A stretch of DNA of 64,000 bases from Hymenobacter aranciens (GTDB lineage: Bacteria > Bacteroidota > Bacteroidia > Cytophagales > Hymenobacteraceae): assembly GCF_030580865.1 (NCBI RefSeq), contig NZ_JAUQSY010000015.1:1-64000 (forward strand). The letters run 5' to 3'. A program made the translations under genes and the position numbers. Shown here in pieces: positions 46,465 to 54,907 of the stretch. The notes under the pieces are model-generated. The model saw only the letters and a list, made by a program, of their open reading frames with translations, was not told where the DNA came from and did not search any database. Numbering within the stretch: the stretch's first letter is position 1; each line of letters starts with the position of its first letter.

Positions 46465-47775
46465 ATGGCAACTCTAACGCATCACGAAAGCGCGACGGCT
46501 GAGCACCTGGTAGTAACCGACGGCGCGCGTAAAACCTTCTTTACCATTATCGGAGCCGGTGTACTGGTGCTGATTCTGGGCCTCGTCGCCTCCTTCATGG
46601 GCTGGGGCGAGGAACACCATGCGGCGGCTGGCCATGCTGCTGCGGCTGCTCACGGCGGCGCTCATCATGAGGGCAACCCCATCTGGGTGAAACGTGTGCT
46701 GGTTAGCCTCTGGCACAGCAACCTATACCTGGTTGGTATCTCGGTAGTTGGTACCGTATTCCTCGCAATTCAATACGTAGCCTACGCTGGCTGGTCGGTG
46801 CTGGTGAAGCGCATTGCTTCGGCATTTAGTGCCTGGTTGCTGCCCGGTGCGGTTATCATGCTGATTGTGTTCTTCGTTGGCAAGGCTGATATTTTCCACT
46901 GGACCCACGAGGGTATCATGGACAAAGGAAGCCCGAACTACGACCACATCATTGCCGGTAAAAGCGGCTTCCTGAACCTGCCGTTCTACCTGATTCGCAT
47001 GGTGGTTTATCTGGCCATCTGGTGGTTCTTCTCGGAGCGTCTGCGTAAGATTTCGCTGGCCGAAGACCTGAATGGTGGTACGGCTTACTTCCACAAAAGC
47101 ATTACTGTAGCTGCACTTTTCCTTGTGCTGTTCGCCGTGACTTCGTCGATGGCCGCCTGGGACTGGGTAATGTCGGTTGACACGCACTGGTACAGCACCA
47201 TGTTCGGCTGGTACGTATTCGCCTCGTGGTGGGTCTCTGGCATTGCCGGTATCACGCTGACGGCCATTTTCCTGAAGCAGAACGGCTACCTGAAGTTTTT
47301 GTCGGCCGGGCACTTCCACGACCTCGGCAAGCTGATGTTTGGTTTCAGCATCTTCTGGACCTACGTATGGTTCGCCCAGTTCATGCTGATTTGGTACGCC
47401 AACCTGCCTGAGGAAGCAGTGTACTTCAACCAGCGCCTCGGCGGCTACAATGGCCACTATACCGGCCTATTCTTCTTCAACCTCATCATCAACTTCGTGT
47501 TTCCCTTCCTCGCGCTGATGACGCGCGATGCGAAGCGCCAGATGATTATGCTGAAGATTGTCTGCATCGCCATTCTGCTGGGCCACTGGTCGGACTTCTA
47601 CCTGATGCTGATGCCTGCCACGCTGCAAGGCAACAGCGGCTTCCTCATCGAAATTGGCATCTTTGCCATCTTCGCTGGTAGCTTCATGCTGCTGATGACG
47701 CGTCGTCTGGCTGCCGCCTCGCTGGTTCCGATTCATCACCCCTTCCTGGACGAGAGCGTCCACCACACTACGTAA
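46465..47775 (+). CDS. actF: alternative complex III membrane subunit ActF (NrfD-like)
   Basis: 436 residues, a paralogue of ActC with about ten membrane helices (FTIIGAGVLVLILGLVASFM, WLLPGAVIMLIVFFVGKADI, LFLVLFAVTSSMAAWDWVMS). AAWDWVMSVDTHWYSTMFGW and FGFSIFWTYVWFAQFMLIWY are typical of ActF. The N-terminal part has a His/Ala-rich insert. Last gene of the Act group; the oxidase genes follow after a 93-bp gap occupied by a heptad palindrome. Confidence 0.94.
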   Translation: MATLTHHESATAEHLVVTDGARKTFFTIIGAGVLVLILGLVASFMGWGEEHHAAAGHAAAAAHGGAHHEGNPIWVKRVLVSLWHSNLYLVGISVVGTVFLAIQYVAYAGWSVLVKRIASAFSAWLLPGAVIMLIVFFVGKADIFHWTHEGIMDKGSPNYDHIIAGKSGFLNLPFYLIRMVVYLAIWWFFSERLRKISLAEDLNGGTAYFHKSITVAALFLVLFAVTSSMAAWDWVMSVDTHWYSTMFGWYVFASWWVSGIAGITLTAIFLKQNGYLKFLSAGHFHDLGKLMFGFSIFWTYVWFAQFMLIWYANLPEEAVYFNQRLGGYNGHYTGLFFFNLIINFVFPFLALMTRDAKRQMIMLKIVCIAILLGHWSDFYLMLMPATLQGNSGFLIEIGIFAIFAGSFMLLMTRRLAAASLVPIHHPFLDESVHHTT

Positions 47776-47780
47776 TTCAA

Positions 47781-47856
47781 TTAGTGCCTGGTGCTTGGTG
47801 CATAGCGGCTGATAACCATCAGCGGTAAGCGCCAAGCACTAAGCATCAAGCACTAA
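47781..47856. repeat. heptad-repeat palindrome C (actF-coxB gap)
   Basis: Left arm of four 7-bp units at 47781-47808 (TTAGTGC, CTGGTGC, TTGGTGC, ATAGCGG), then CTGAT. The right arm, read inverted, has five units at 47822-47856 (TTAGTGC, TTGATGC, TTAGTGC, TTGGCGC, TTACCGC). One arm is exactly one heptad longer. The element fills most of the 93-bp gap, starting five bases after the actF stop codon. Confidence 0.92.
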
Positions 47857-47868
47857 ACTTAATACAAG

Positions 47869-48942
47869 ATGACTGCTCTTACCATTGTACTGGTGTTGGT
47901 GTTACTGCTGGTCGTATTCGGCCTGCTGTTTCGCCTGCAAACCCTGACTTCCATTTTTTCCGGTTCGTTTACCCGCGATATCGGCATGAGCAACAGCGTA
48001 AACGCTGTATTGTTCATTGTGTTTCTCGTGGGCGGCGGCGCGTGGTTCGCCTACTCGTTTGCTGAGAACTTCAACAAGATGAATCCCCCCATTGCCTCCA
48101 TCCACGGCCACGCCATGGAGCGGATGTTCTGGATTACGATGGCGGTGATTGGTGTGGCTTTTGTGATTACCCAAGCCCTGCTATTCTGGTATTCGTATAA
48201 ATATCAGCATAAAGAAGGCCGTCGTGCTTACTTCTTCTCGCACAACAACACGATTGAGGTGGTGTGGACTATCATCCCGGCCGTCGTAATGGCCGCGCTG
48301 ATTTTCGCTGGTTGGAAAGCCTGGACCCGCATCACTGGCCCGGCCCCCAAAGAGTCGGTTGTGCTGGAAGTGATGGGCAAGCAGTTCAACTGGCTGGTGC
48401 GCTACCCCGGCCGCGACATGAAACTGGGCGTAGTAAACTACCGCCTTATTGACGCCACCAATGAATTCGGCTTCGACCTAACTGATAAGTCAGCCCTCGA
48501 TGACTTTACTGCTGGTGAAGTACACGTTCCGAAAGGCGTGCCGGTGCTCATCAAAATCCGCTCGCGCGACGTACTGCACGCCGTGTACATGCCGCACTTC
48601 CGGGTGCAGATGTACGCCGTGCCGGGCATGCCGACCCGCTTCTGGTTCACCCCGACTACGACGACCGACGAGATGCGCGCCAAGCTGGGCAACCCCAAGT
48701 TCGACTATGAGCTGGCCTGCAACCAGATATGCGGCCGCGGTCACTTCGCCATGAAACTGAAAATCGTGGTGGATGAGCCGGATGACTACCAAAACTGGTA
48801 CGCCGCCCAGAAGTCTTTCTCGGAACAAAACCCCGACGTGCTGGCGTCTTTCAAGAACAAGCCCGCCACGATGGCTCCCGCCGCGGCTCAGGTAGAAGCG
48901 GCTGAACAGCCGGCGGCTCCGCTGGCCAGCATGTCTCACTAA
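47869..48942 (+). CDS. coxB: cytochrome c oxidase subunit II
   Basis: 357 residues. Two or three membrane helices: ALTIVLVLVLLLVVFGLLF, NAVLFIVFLVGGGAWFAYSF, and a later one near VVWTIIPAVVMAALIFAGW. The cupredoxin domain carries the CuA site: the His in HAVYMPHFRVQMYAVPGM and the ELACNQICGRGHFAMK block (about 282-298) supply Cys, Cys, His and Met. It accepts electrons from the Act cytochromes or a soluble cytochrome. The tail is Ala/Pro-rich without a cytochrome c domain. Confidence 0.95.
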   Translation: MTALTIVLVLVLLLVVFGLLFRLQTLTSIFSGSFTRDIGMSNSVNAVLFIVFLVGGGAWFAYSFAENFNKMNPPIASIHGHAMERMFWITMAVIGVAFVITQALLFWYSYKYQHKEGRRAYFFSHNNTIEVVWTIIPAVVMAALIFAGWKAWTRITGPAPKESVVLEVMGKQFNWLVRYPGRDMKLGVVNYRLIDATNEFGFDLTDKSALDDFTAGEVHVPKGVPVLIKIRSRDVLHAVYMPHFRVQMYAVPGMPTRFWFTPTTTTDEMRAKLGNPKFDYELACNQICGRGHFAMKLKIVVDEPDDYQNWYAAQKSFSEQNPDVLASFKNKPATMAPAAAQVEAAEQPAAPLASMSH

Positions 48943-48970
48943 GGGAATTTAACGCGCAATTAAGGTAGAT

Positions 48971-50857
48971 ATGGACACTAATAAACCCAATCTTTCGCCC
49001 GCGGTAGATGCCCAGGGTGGTATTGGAGCGGTACCCGTGCCTCACACCGAGCACGCCGACCACCTGCACCACGACGAGCACGACCACGAGCACCACGACC
49101 AGCACTGGCTGTGGAAGTACGTTTTCAGCCAGGACCACAAAATGATTGCCCGGCAGTTCCTCATCACGGGGATGCTGTGGGCCATCATCGGCGGTACGCT
49201 GTCGAGCCTGTTCCGTCTGCAGCTCGGCTGGCCCGAGGCCACGCTGGACTGGCTCAAACCGCTGCTCGGCCACTGGATTGACGCCGGCAAGCTGAACCCC
49301 GAGTTTTACCTCGCGCTGGTGACGATGCACGGCACCATCATGGTGTTCTTCGTGCTGACGGCTGGTCTGTCGGGGACGTTCTCGAACTTCCTGATTCCGT
49401 TGCAGGTAGGAGCGCGCGATATGGCTTCGGGCTTCATGAACATGCTTTCGTACTGGTTCTTCTTCCTGTCGAGCGTGGTGATGTTCTGGTCGCTGTTTCT
49501 CGAAACCGGCCCGGCTTCGGCTGGCTGGACGATTTACCCGCCACTGTCGGCTCTGCCACAAGCCATGCCCGGCTCGGGCGCCGGCATGACGATGTGGCTC
49601 GTGAGTATGGCGCTGTTTATCGTGTCGCAGCTGCTGGGTGGCGTGAACTACGTGACTACGGTTATCAACTTGCGCACCCGCGGCATGAGCATGAGCAAGT
49701 TGCCGCTCACCATCTGGGCCTTCTTCCTGACGGCTATCCTCGGCATTCTGTCGTTCCCGGTATTGTTCTCGGCCGCGCTACTGCTGATTTTCGACCGCTC
49801 GTTCGGTACCTCGTTCTTCCTGTCGGACATCTATATTGCCGGGCAGGCGCTGAGCAACCAGGGCGGTTCGCCGGTCTTGTTCCAGCACTTGTTCTGGTTC
49901 CTGGGTCACCCGGAGGTATACATCGTAATTATGCCCGCCATGGGTATGGTGTCGGAAGTACTGGCTACCAACGCCCGCAAGCCCATCTTCGGTTACCGCG
50001 CCATGATTGGCTCACTGATTGGCATCTCGCTGCTGTCGTTCGTTGTGTGGGCTCACCACATGTTCGTGACCGGCATGAACCCCTTCCTCGGCTCGGTCTT
50101 CATGTTCCTGACGCTTATTATCGCCGTGCCTTCGGGCGTGAAGGTGTTCAACTGGCTGGCCACTCTCTGGCGCGGTAACATCCGCTTCTCGGCCGCCATG
50201 CTGTTCGCCATCGGCTTCGTGTCGCTGTTCATTTCGGGTGGTCTGACGGGGATTATCCTCGGCAACGCTACGCTGGACATTCAGATGCACAACACCTACT
50301 TCGTGGTAGCTCACTTCCACTTAGTAATGGGTAGCTCGGCCTTCTTCGGTCTGTTCTGCGGCGTGTATCACTGGTTCCCGAAGATGTTCGGCCGCATGAT
50401 GGACGAGAAGCTCGGCTACATCCACTTCTGGCTGACGTTCGCGGGTGTGTACCTCGTGTTTATGCCGATGCACTACGTGGGTATCGCCGGTTTCCCCCGC
50501 CGCTACTACGCCTGGACGGGCTTCGACGCCTTCTCGCAATTTGCTGATATGAACAAGTTCATCTCGGTGGCCGCCATCCTGGCGTTCTTCGCGCAGTTCG
50601 TGTTCGTGTTCAACTTCTTCTACAGCATCTTCCGTGGCCGTCGTGCCACCGAGAACCCCTGGAACTCGACCACGCTGGAGTGGACCACGCCCATCGAGCC
50701 CGGCCACGGCAACTGGCCCGGCGAAATCCCCGCCGTGTACCGCTGGCCCTACGACTACAGCAAGCCCGGTTCGGAAGCGGATTTCATCCCGCAAACCGTC
50801 CCGTATTCGCAAACGCAGTCGTCGAACCTGCCCTACGAGCAGGAAGTGGTTGACTAA
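48971..50857 (+). CDS. coxA: cytochrome c oxidase subunit I (haem-copper oxidase)
   Basis: 628 residues with about twelve membrane helices. The N-terminus has a His/Asp-rich stretch (HLHHDEHDHEHHDQHWLW). Catalytic core motifs are VTMHGTIMVFF (low-spin haem ligand), WFLGHPEVYIVIMPAMG (CuB His and crosslinked Tyr), VWAHHMFVTGMN (CuB His pair) and HNTYFVVAHFHLVMGSSA (haem ligands). It reduces oxygen to water and pumps protons. 28 bases after coxB. Confidence 0.97.
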   Translation: MDTNKPNLSPAVDAQGGIGAVPVPHTEHADHLHHDEHDHEHHDQHWLWKYVFSQDHKMIARQFLITGMLWAIIGGTLSSLFRLQLGWPEATLDWLKPLLGHWIDAGKLNPEFYLALVTMHGTIMVFFVLTAGLSGTFSNFLIPLQVGARDMASGFMNMLSYWFFFLSSVVMFWSLFLETGPASAGWTIYPPLSALPQAMPGSGAGMTMWLVSMALFIVSQLLGGVNYVTTVINLRTRGMSMSKLPLTIWAFFLTAILGILSFPVLFSAALLLIFDRSFGTSFFLSDIYIAGQALSNQGGSPVLFQHLFWFLGHPEVYIVIMPAMGMVSEVLATNARKPIFGYRAMIGSLIGISLLSFVVWAHHMFVTGMNPFLGSVFMFLTLIIAVPSGVKVFNWLATLWRGNIRFSAAMLFAIGFVSLFISGGLTGIILGNATLDIQMHNTYFVVAHFHLVMGSSAFFGLFCGVYHWFPKMFGRMMDEKLGYIHFWLTFAGVYLVFMPMHYVGIAGFPRRYYAWTGFDAFSQFADMNKFISVAAILAFFAQFVFVFNFFYSIFRGRRATENPWNSTTLEWTTPIEPGHGNWPGEIPAVYRWPYDYSKPGSEADFIPQTVPYSQTQSSNLPYEQEVVD

Positions 50858-50881
50858 GTAATTGCCTGACAAAGTCCCGAA

Positions 50882-50906
50882 GCGGGCCGCCTGACCGGCG
50901 GCCCGC
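50882..50906 (+). terminator. strong hairpin after coxA
   Basis: GCGGGCCGC pairs with GCGGCCCGC and is followed by TTTCATTT, 24 bases after the coxA stop. A probable full or partial terminator between coxBA and ctaA. Confidence 0.7.
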
Positions 50907-50959
50907 TTTCATTTACTACCCGGCGGTTTTGTAGCCAACACCGCCTTTTTTGAAGAACA

Positions 50960-52078
50960 ATGCAAGACGCTGCTGTTCGACGTTTCCGCTTCGTGGGCCT
51001 GCTGACGGTCGGGGCGGTTTACCTTCTAATCCTGGTCGGCGGCATCGTGCGCAGCACCGGCTCCGGCATGGGCTGCCCCGACTGGCCCAAGTGCTTCGGC
51101 ACCTGGGTGCCGCCCACGCACATCAGCCAGCTACCGGCCAACTACAAGGAAGTATACACCGCCCAGCGCGTGGCCAAAAACCAGAAGCTGGCGCGCACCC
51201 TGCAAAAGCTCGGCTTCAAGCAGGTGGCGGGCGAGATTTTTAATCACCCCACGCAGTACATCGAAACCGACTTCAACCCCGTCAAAACTTGGATTGAATA
51301 CGTGAACCGACTGCTGGGCGCGCTGATTGGGATTTTCGTGTTTCTGACCGTTGTGTTTGCCTTGCCGTACTGGCGGCGCGACGCGACGATTTTCTGGCTG
51401 GCCTTTGCCTCGTTCATTTTGACGGGTGTGCAGGGCTGGCTGGGCTCATTGGTAGTATCAACCAACCTGCTGCCGGTGATGGTGACCATTCACATGGCGC
51501 TGGCCTTGGTGATTGTGGCCATCCTGCTCTACGCGGTAGACCGGGCGCGGTGTGGGAGAGGAAATACTGTGCCCGCTTTTCAGCCATCAATACCGGCCCA
51601 TGCGCCCCAATCCTACACCGGTCTGCAATTCGGCATCTGGGTGCTGCTGCTGCTGACTTTCGTGCAGATTCTGCTCGGTACGCAGGTGCGGGAAGAAATC
51701 GACATGGTGTCGGCGGCGGTGGGCTACACTGGCCGCGAAAACTGGATTGCCCGCCTGGGCCACGTATTCAACTGGCACCGTACCTTCTCGGCCATTGTGC
51801 TGCTGGCAAACGTGTACGTCGGCTACCAGGTGTGGCAACTGGCCCAACGGCGTCTGCAGCGACTGGTTGGAGCTACTATGAGCCTTATTGCGCTGGAAAT
51901 CCTCGCCGGTTTCATCCTGGCTGGGTTCGCCCTGCCCGCAGCCGTACAGCCCATTCACCTCACGCTAGCCACCATCATTTTCGGTACGCAGTTCCTGCTG
52001 CTGCTGGGCGTGGGTGAGCTGCGAAAAGCCTCACAAATGCCCGATTCGCAGGGTGCCCCCCAACGCGTTGTTGCGTAA
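50960..52078 (+). CDS. ctaA: haem A synthase (COX15/CtaA family)
   Basis: 372 residues, eight membrane helices. Key motifs are GGIVRSTGSGMGCPDWPKCF with the two-cysteine loop, KTWIEYVNRLLGALIGIFVF, QGWLGSLVVSTNLLPVMVTIHM, and HVFNWHRTFSAIVLLANVYV with conserved His ligands. It oxidises haem O to haem A for the oxidase encoded next to it. Compared with short forms it has an extra loop (about 50-100). Confidence 0.94.
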   Translation: MQDAAVRRFRFVGLLTVGAVYLLILVGGIVRSTGSGMGCPDWPKCFGTWVPPTHISQLPANYKEVYTAQRVAKNQKLARTLQKLGFKQVAGEIFNHPTQYIETDFNPVKTWIEYVNRLLGALIGIFVFLTVVFALPYWRRDATIFWLAFASFILTGVQGWLGSLVVSTNLLPVMVTIHMALALVIVAILLYAVDRARCGRGNTVPAFQPSIPAHAPQSYTGLQFGIWVLLLLTFVQILLGTQVREEIDMVSAAVGYTGRENWIARLGHVFNWHRTFSAIVLLANVYVGYQVWQLAQRRLQRLVGATMSLIALEILAGFILAGFALPAAVQPIHLTLATIIFGTQFLLLLGVGELRKASQMPDSQGAPQRVVA

Positions 52079-52131
52079 CTTTGCAGCCCGGTTTGGCCCT
52101 GGCCCAATTGATTTCCCTAGCCCCATCCTTG

Positions 52132-52983
52132 ATGAGTAAGGCCCGCGCCTATTTTCAGCTGCTTAAATTCCGGCTTTCGCTCACGGTGGCGTTTTCCAGC
52201 GCCATCGGCTACATGCTCGGGGCGCGGGATTTCAGCTGGCTGCAGGCGGCGTTGGTGCTGATAGGTGGCTTGCTCGTAACGGGCTCGGCCAACATCATCA
52301 ACCAAATCCACGAAAAGGAGCTGGATAAGCTGATGAACCGCACCGCCAGGCGTCCGCTGCCGCTCGGTATCATCTCGCCCGCCGAAGCCTGGGTTTTTTG
52401 CGTGCTTTTGGGGGTAACGGGCCTGGCTTTGCTGGCTTACTGTTTCAACCCGCTCACTGCCGCGCTGTCGCTGCTGTCGCTTATTCTCTACGGCTTCATT
52501 TACACGCCGCTCAAGACGATTTCGCCCGTTTGCGTGGCCGTCGGGGCCATTCCGGGCGGGCTACCGCCGCTGATTGGCTGGGTAGCAGCCATGGGCTACA
52601 TCGGCGTGGAGGCCTGGGTGCTGTTCGGCATTCAGTTTATGTGGCAGTTTCCGCACTTCTGGGCCATTGCCTGGGTAGCCGACGAGGACTATAAGCGGGC
52701 GGGCTTCAAAATGCTGCCCTCGCCGGGGAACCGTGACCTGCGCACGGCGTTTCAAATAATGACTTATACGCTGCTGCTCATTCCGCTCAGCCTGCTGCCG
52801 CTGGTGTTCAACATTTCCGGCAAATGGTCGGCGCTGGTGGCGGTGGTGTGCGGCGTGCTGTTTTTCCTGCTCACGGTGCAGCTCATGCGGCGGCAGTCGC
52901 GCAAGGCGGCACTGAGTATCATGTTTGCCTCTTTTTTGTATCTGCCGATTGTGCAGATTGCGCTGGTGCTGGATAAGTTATAA
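52132..52983 (+). CDS. ctaB: protohaem IX farnesyltransferase (haem O synthase)
   Basis: 283 residues from the ATG at 52132 (MSKARAYFQLLKFRLSLTVA). UbiA-type prenyltransferase: NIINQIHEKELDKLMNRTAR holds the Asp-rich substrate site, YTPLKTISPVCVAVGAIPGG the second conserved region, and FPHFWAIAWVADEDYKRAGF the third. Seven to nine membrane helices. It adds farnesyl to haem B to give haem O, the substrate of CtaA. A heptad palindrome starts directly after its stop codon. Confidence 0.95.
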   Translation: MSKARAYFQLLKFRLSLTVAFSSAIGYMLGARDFSWLQAALVLIGGLLVTGSANIINQIHEKELDKLMNRTARRPLPLGIISPAEAWVFCVLLGVTGLALLAYCFNPLTAALSLLSLILYGFIYTPLKTISPVCVAVGAIPGGLPPLIGWVAAMGYIGVEAWVLFGIQFMWQFPHFWAIAWVADEDYKRAGFKMLPSPGNRDLRTAFQIMTYTLLLIPLSLLPLVFNISGKWSALVAVVCGVLFFLLTVQLMRRQSRKAALSIMFASFLYLPIVQIALVLDKL

Positions 52984-52985
52984 TC

Positions 52986-53071
52986 AATGAGTAATGAACA
53001 ATTGGCAATAAGTATTCTTTTGTTTCAACGCCTCCCGTTCATTGCTCATTGCCAGTTGTTCATTACTCATT
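52986..53071. repeat. heptad-repeat palindrome D (ctaB-coxC gap)
   Basis: Left arm of four 7-bp units at 52986-53013 (AATGAGT, AATGAAC, AATTGGC, AATAAGT). The right arm, read inverted, has five units at 53037-53071 (AATGAGT, AATGAAC, AACTGGC, AATGAGC, AATGAAC). The loop is 23 bases. The element starts two bases after the ctaB stop codon and ends 10 bases before the next gene's ATG. Confidence 0.93.
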
Positions 53072-53081
53072 TGACTATCCT

Positions 53082-53666
53082 ATGAATCCCGAAATCCTGT
53101 CCGAAAAAGAAGTCGGCCTTGGCTGGCACCCGAAGCGCGTTATCCTGATTCTACTCATCTTCAGCATCGTGATGATGTTTGCTGCCTTCACCAGCGGCTA
53201 CATTGTGCGGCGCGACGAGGGCAACTGGCGCGAGTTCGACCTGCCGGCCTCGCTGCTCATCAATTCCATCATCATTGCCCTGAGCAGCGCCACCATGCAG
53301 TGGGCCTGGTTTTCGGCCAAAAAAGACGAGCTGAGCCGCGTAAAAATCGGCCTTATGCTGACCTTGGCGTTGGGCCTGGCCTTCCTCGCCGGGCAGTTTA
53401 TCAGTTGGGGTGACTTGGTGGCCGGGCGCACCTTTTTCGGCGGCGCCGATGCCAATCCTTCCGGCTCTTTCGTATACGTGCTCATGGGCGTGCACGCTTT
53501 TCACCTGATTACGGGACTGGTTTTTGTGGCCGTTGTGCTGCTGCGTACCGTTAAGTATCAGGTGCATTCGCGTGCCATGCTCTCCATTGGCAACGCTACC
53601 TTGTACTGGCACTTCCTGGGCGGCCTTTGGTTGTACCTGTATTTGTTCCTACTTTTGAACCACTAA
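53082..53666 (+). CDS. cytochrome c oxidase subunit III-like protein (short paralogue)
   Basis: 194 residues from the ATG at 53082 (MNPEILSEKEVGLGWHPKRV). Five membrane helices, for example VILILLIFSIVMMFAAFTSGYIV and FVYVLMGVHAFHLITGLVFV. GVHAFHLITG and ATLYWHFLGGLWLYLYLFLL are subunit III signatures. It is followed after 21 bases by a second, longer subunit III, as is usual in Bacteroidetes cox operons. Supports subunit I; no redox centre. Confidence 0.92.
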   Translation: MNPEILSEKEVGLGWHPKRVILILLIFSIVMMFAAFTSGYIVRRDEGNWREFDLPASLLINSIIIALSSATMQWAWFSAKKDELSRVKIGLMLTLALGLAFLAGQFISWGDLVAGRTFFGGADANPSGSFVYVLMGVHAFHLITGLVFVAVVLLRTVKYQVHSRAMLSIGNATLYWHFLGGLWLYLYLFLLLNH

Positions 53667-53687
53667 AACGCCCTTTTGCTGTCTTCT

Positions 53688-54446
53688 ATGGCCCACCACG
53701 CCCCCTCTGCTACCGCTACCCTCGATGCGCCGCGCACCGGCACCTGGGACGGCGGCAACGAACCCTTCAAAGCGAGCTACGGCAAGCTCATGATGTGGTT
53801 CTTCCTGCTCTCGGATGCCTTCACCTTCGCCGCCTTCCTGACTACCTACGGCTTCATCCGCCACAAGCACGAAGTGTTTGCCGGTCCCGGTAAGTTCTTC
53901 GCTAGCACGCGCTGGTGGCCCGTGCCCGACCAGGTTTTCAATGCTTTCCCCGGCCTGCACGGCGTCGATTTGCCGCTGGCATTCGTGGCCTTGATGACGA
54001 TGATTCTCATTTTCAGCTCGGTAACCATGGTGCTGGCCGTAGAAGCCGGCCACCGCATGGACAAAGCCGACGTACAGAAATGGCTGCTCTGGACCATCCT
54101 CTTCGGCGCTACCTTCCTCGGTAGCCAGGCCTGGGAGTGGACCCACTTCATCCACGGTACCGAGAAAGGCCTGACGATGGCCGACGGCTCCGTGGTTCAC
54201 GGCGCCAATCTGGCCGTAAATCAGTACGGCCCGGTGCTCTTCGCCGACCTGTTCTTCTTCATCACTGGTTTCCACGGCACGCACGTATTCTCGGGCGTCT
54301 GCCTGCTCATCTGGTGCTTCATCGCCACCACCAACGGCACTTTCCACAAGCGCGGCCACTACGAAATGGTTGAGAAAATCGGCCTCTACTGGCACTTTGT
54401 GGACCTGGTGTGGGTGTTCGTGTTCACCTTCTTCTACTTGGTTTAA
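53688..54446 (+). CDS. coxC: cytochrome c oxidase subunit III (long paralogue)
   Basis: 252 residues from the ATG at 53688. After a hydrophilic start, five or more membrane helices: MMWFFLLSDAFTFAAFLTTY, LAFVALMTMILIFSSVTMVL, and ADLFFFITGFHGTHVFSGVCLLI. The conserved FHGTHVFSG and GLYWHFVDLVWVFVFTFFYL match COX3. A longer periplasmic loop (about 55-90) distinguishes it from the 53082 paralogue. An IR element separates it from the subunit IV gene. Confidence 0.94.
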   Translation: MAHHAPSATATLDAPRTGTWDGGNEPFKASYGKLMMWFFLLSDAFTFAAFLTTYGFIRHKHEVFAGPGKFFASTRWWPVPDQVFNAFPGLHGVDLPLAFVALMTMILIFSSVTMVLAVEAGHRMDKADVQKWLLWTILFGATFLGSQAWEWTHFIHGTEKGLTMADGSVVHGANLAVNQYGPVLFADLFFFITGFHGTHVFSGVCLLIWCFIATTNGTFHKRGHYEMVEKIGLYWHFVDLVWVFVFTFFYLV

Positions 54447-54449
54447 TCC

Positions 54450-54554
54450 TGTCATGCTGAGGAACGAAGCATCTTATCACGCTCCGATATTTCAGCTCAA
54501 CTAACCTCTAACGGCGCAAACGGGATTAGATTCTTCGCTGCGCTCAGAATGACA
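54450..54554. mobile_element. 105-bp palindromic repeat inside the cox operon
   Basis: The left end TGTCATGCTGAGGAACGAAG (54450-54469, continuing CATCT) and the right end AGATTCTTCGCTGCGCTCAG (54528-54547, continuing to TGACA) are imperfect inverted copies. This TGTCAT-CTGAG-GAAG-ATCT type of palindrome is a recurrent intergenic repeat in many bacterial genomes. It fills the coxC to subunit IV gap without disrupting a gene and carries no gene itself. Confidence 0.75.
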
Positions 54555-54559
54555 TTTTT

Positions 54560-54904
54560 ATGGCTGCTCACGCAACTACTGACCACGACCTCGCCCCTGG
54601 CGAAATCGCCAAACCCAACACCGGCTGGATTTGGAAAACTTTCTGGGTGCTGGTGGGCATCACGGCCCTGGAGTTCGTGTTCGTGTTCTTCATGAACGCG
54701 GGCACGGCTCGCAATACCATCTTCATCATCCTCACCATCTTCAAGGCCTTCTTCATCGTGGCCGAGTTCATGCACTTGAAGCATGAGACGAAGGGGCTCA
54801 TCTGGACCATTTTGGTGCCTACCTCGCTGCTGATATGGCTGCTGGTAGCCCTCATCACCGAAGGCTCGGCCATCGGCGAGGTGCTGGCCCACATGTTTAG
54901 CTAA
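54560..54904 (+). CDS. cytochrome c oxidase subunit IV (prokaryotic COX4 type)
   Basis: 114 residues with three membrane helices: IWKTFWVLVGITALEFVFVFF, TIFIILTIFKAFFIVAEFMHLK and WTILVPTSLLIWLLVALITEG. EFMHLKHETKG between helices 2 and 3 is typical of bacterial subunit IV. Small structural subunit of the oxidase. The start is taken as the ATG at 54560, directly after the palindromic element, whose right end contributes the leader. Confidence 0.9.
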   Translation: MAAHATTDHDLAPGEIAKPNTGWIWKTFWVLVGITALEFVFVFFMNAGTARNTIFIILTIFKAFFIVAEFMHLKHETKGLIWTILVPTSLLIWLLVALITEGSAIGEVLAHMFS

Positions 54905-54907
54905 TCG

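Noticed and set aside
54450-54554. Complete insertion sequence in the cox operon
   Set aside because: Only a 105-bp palindrome without coding capacity; better described as a dispersed repeat.
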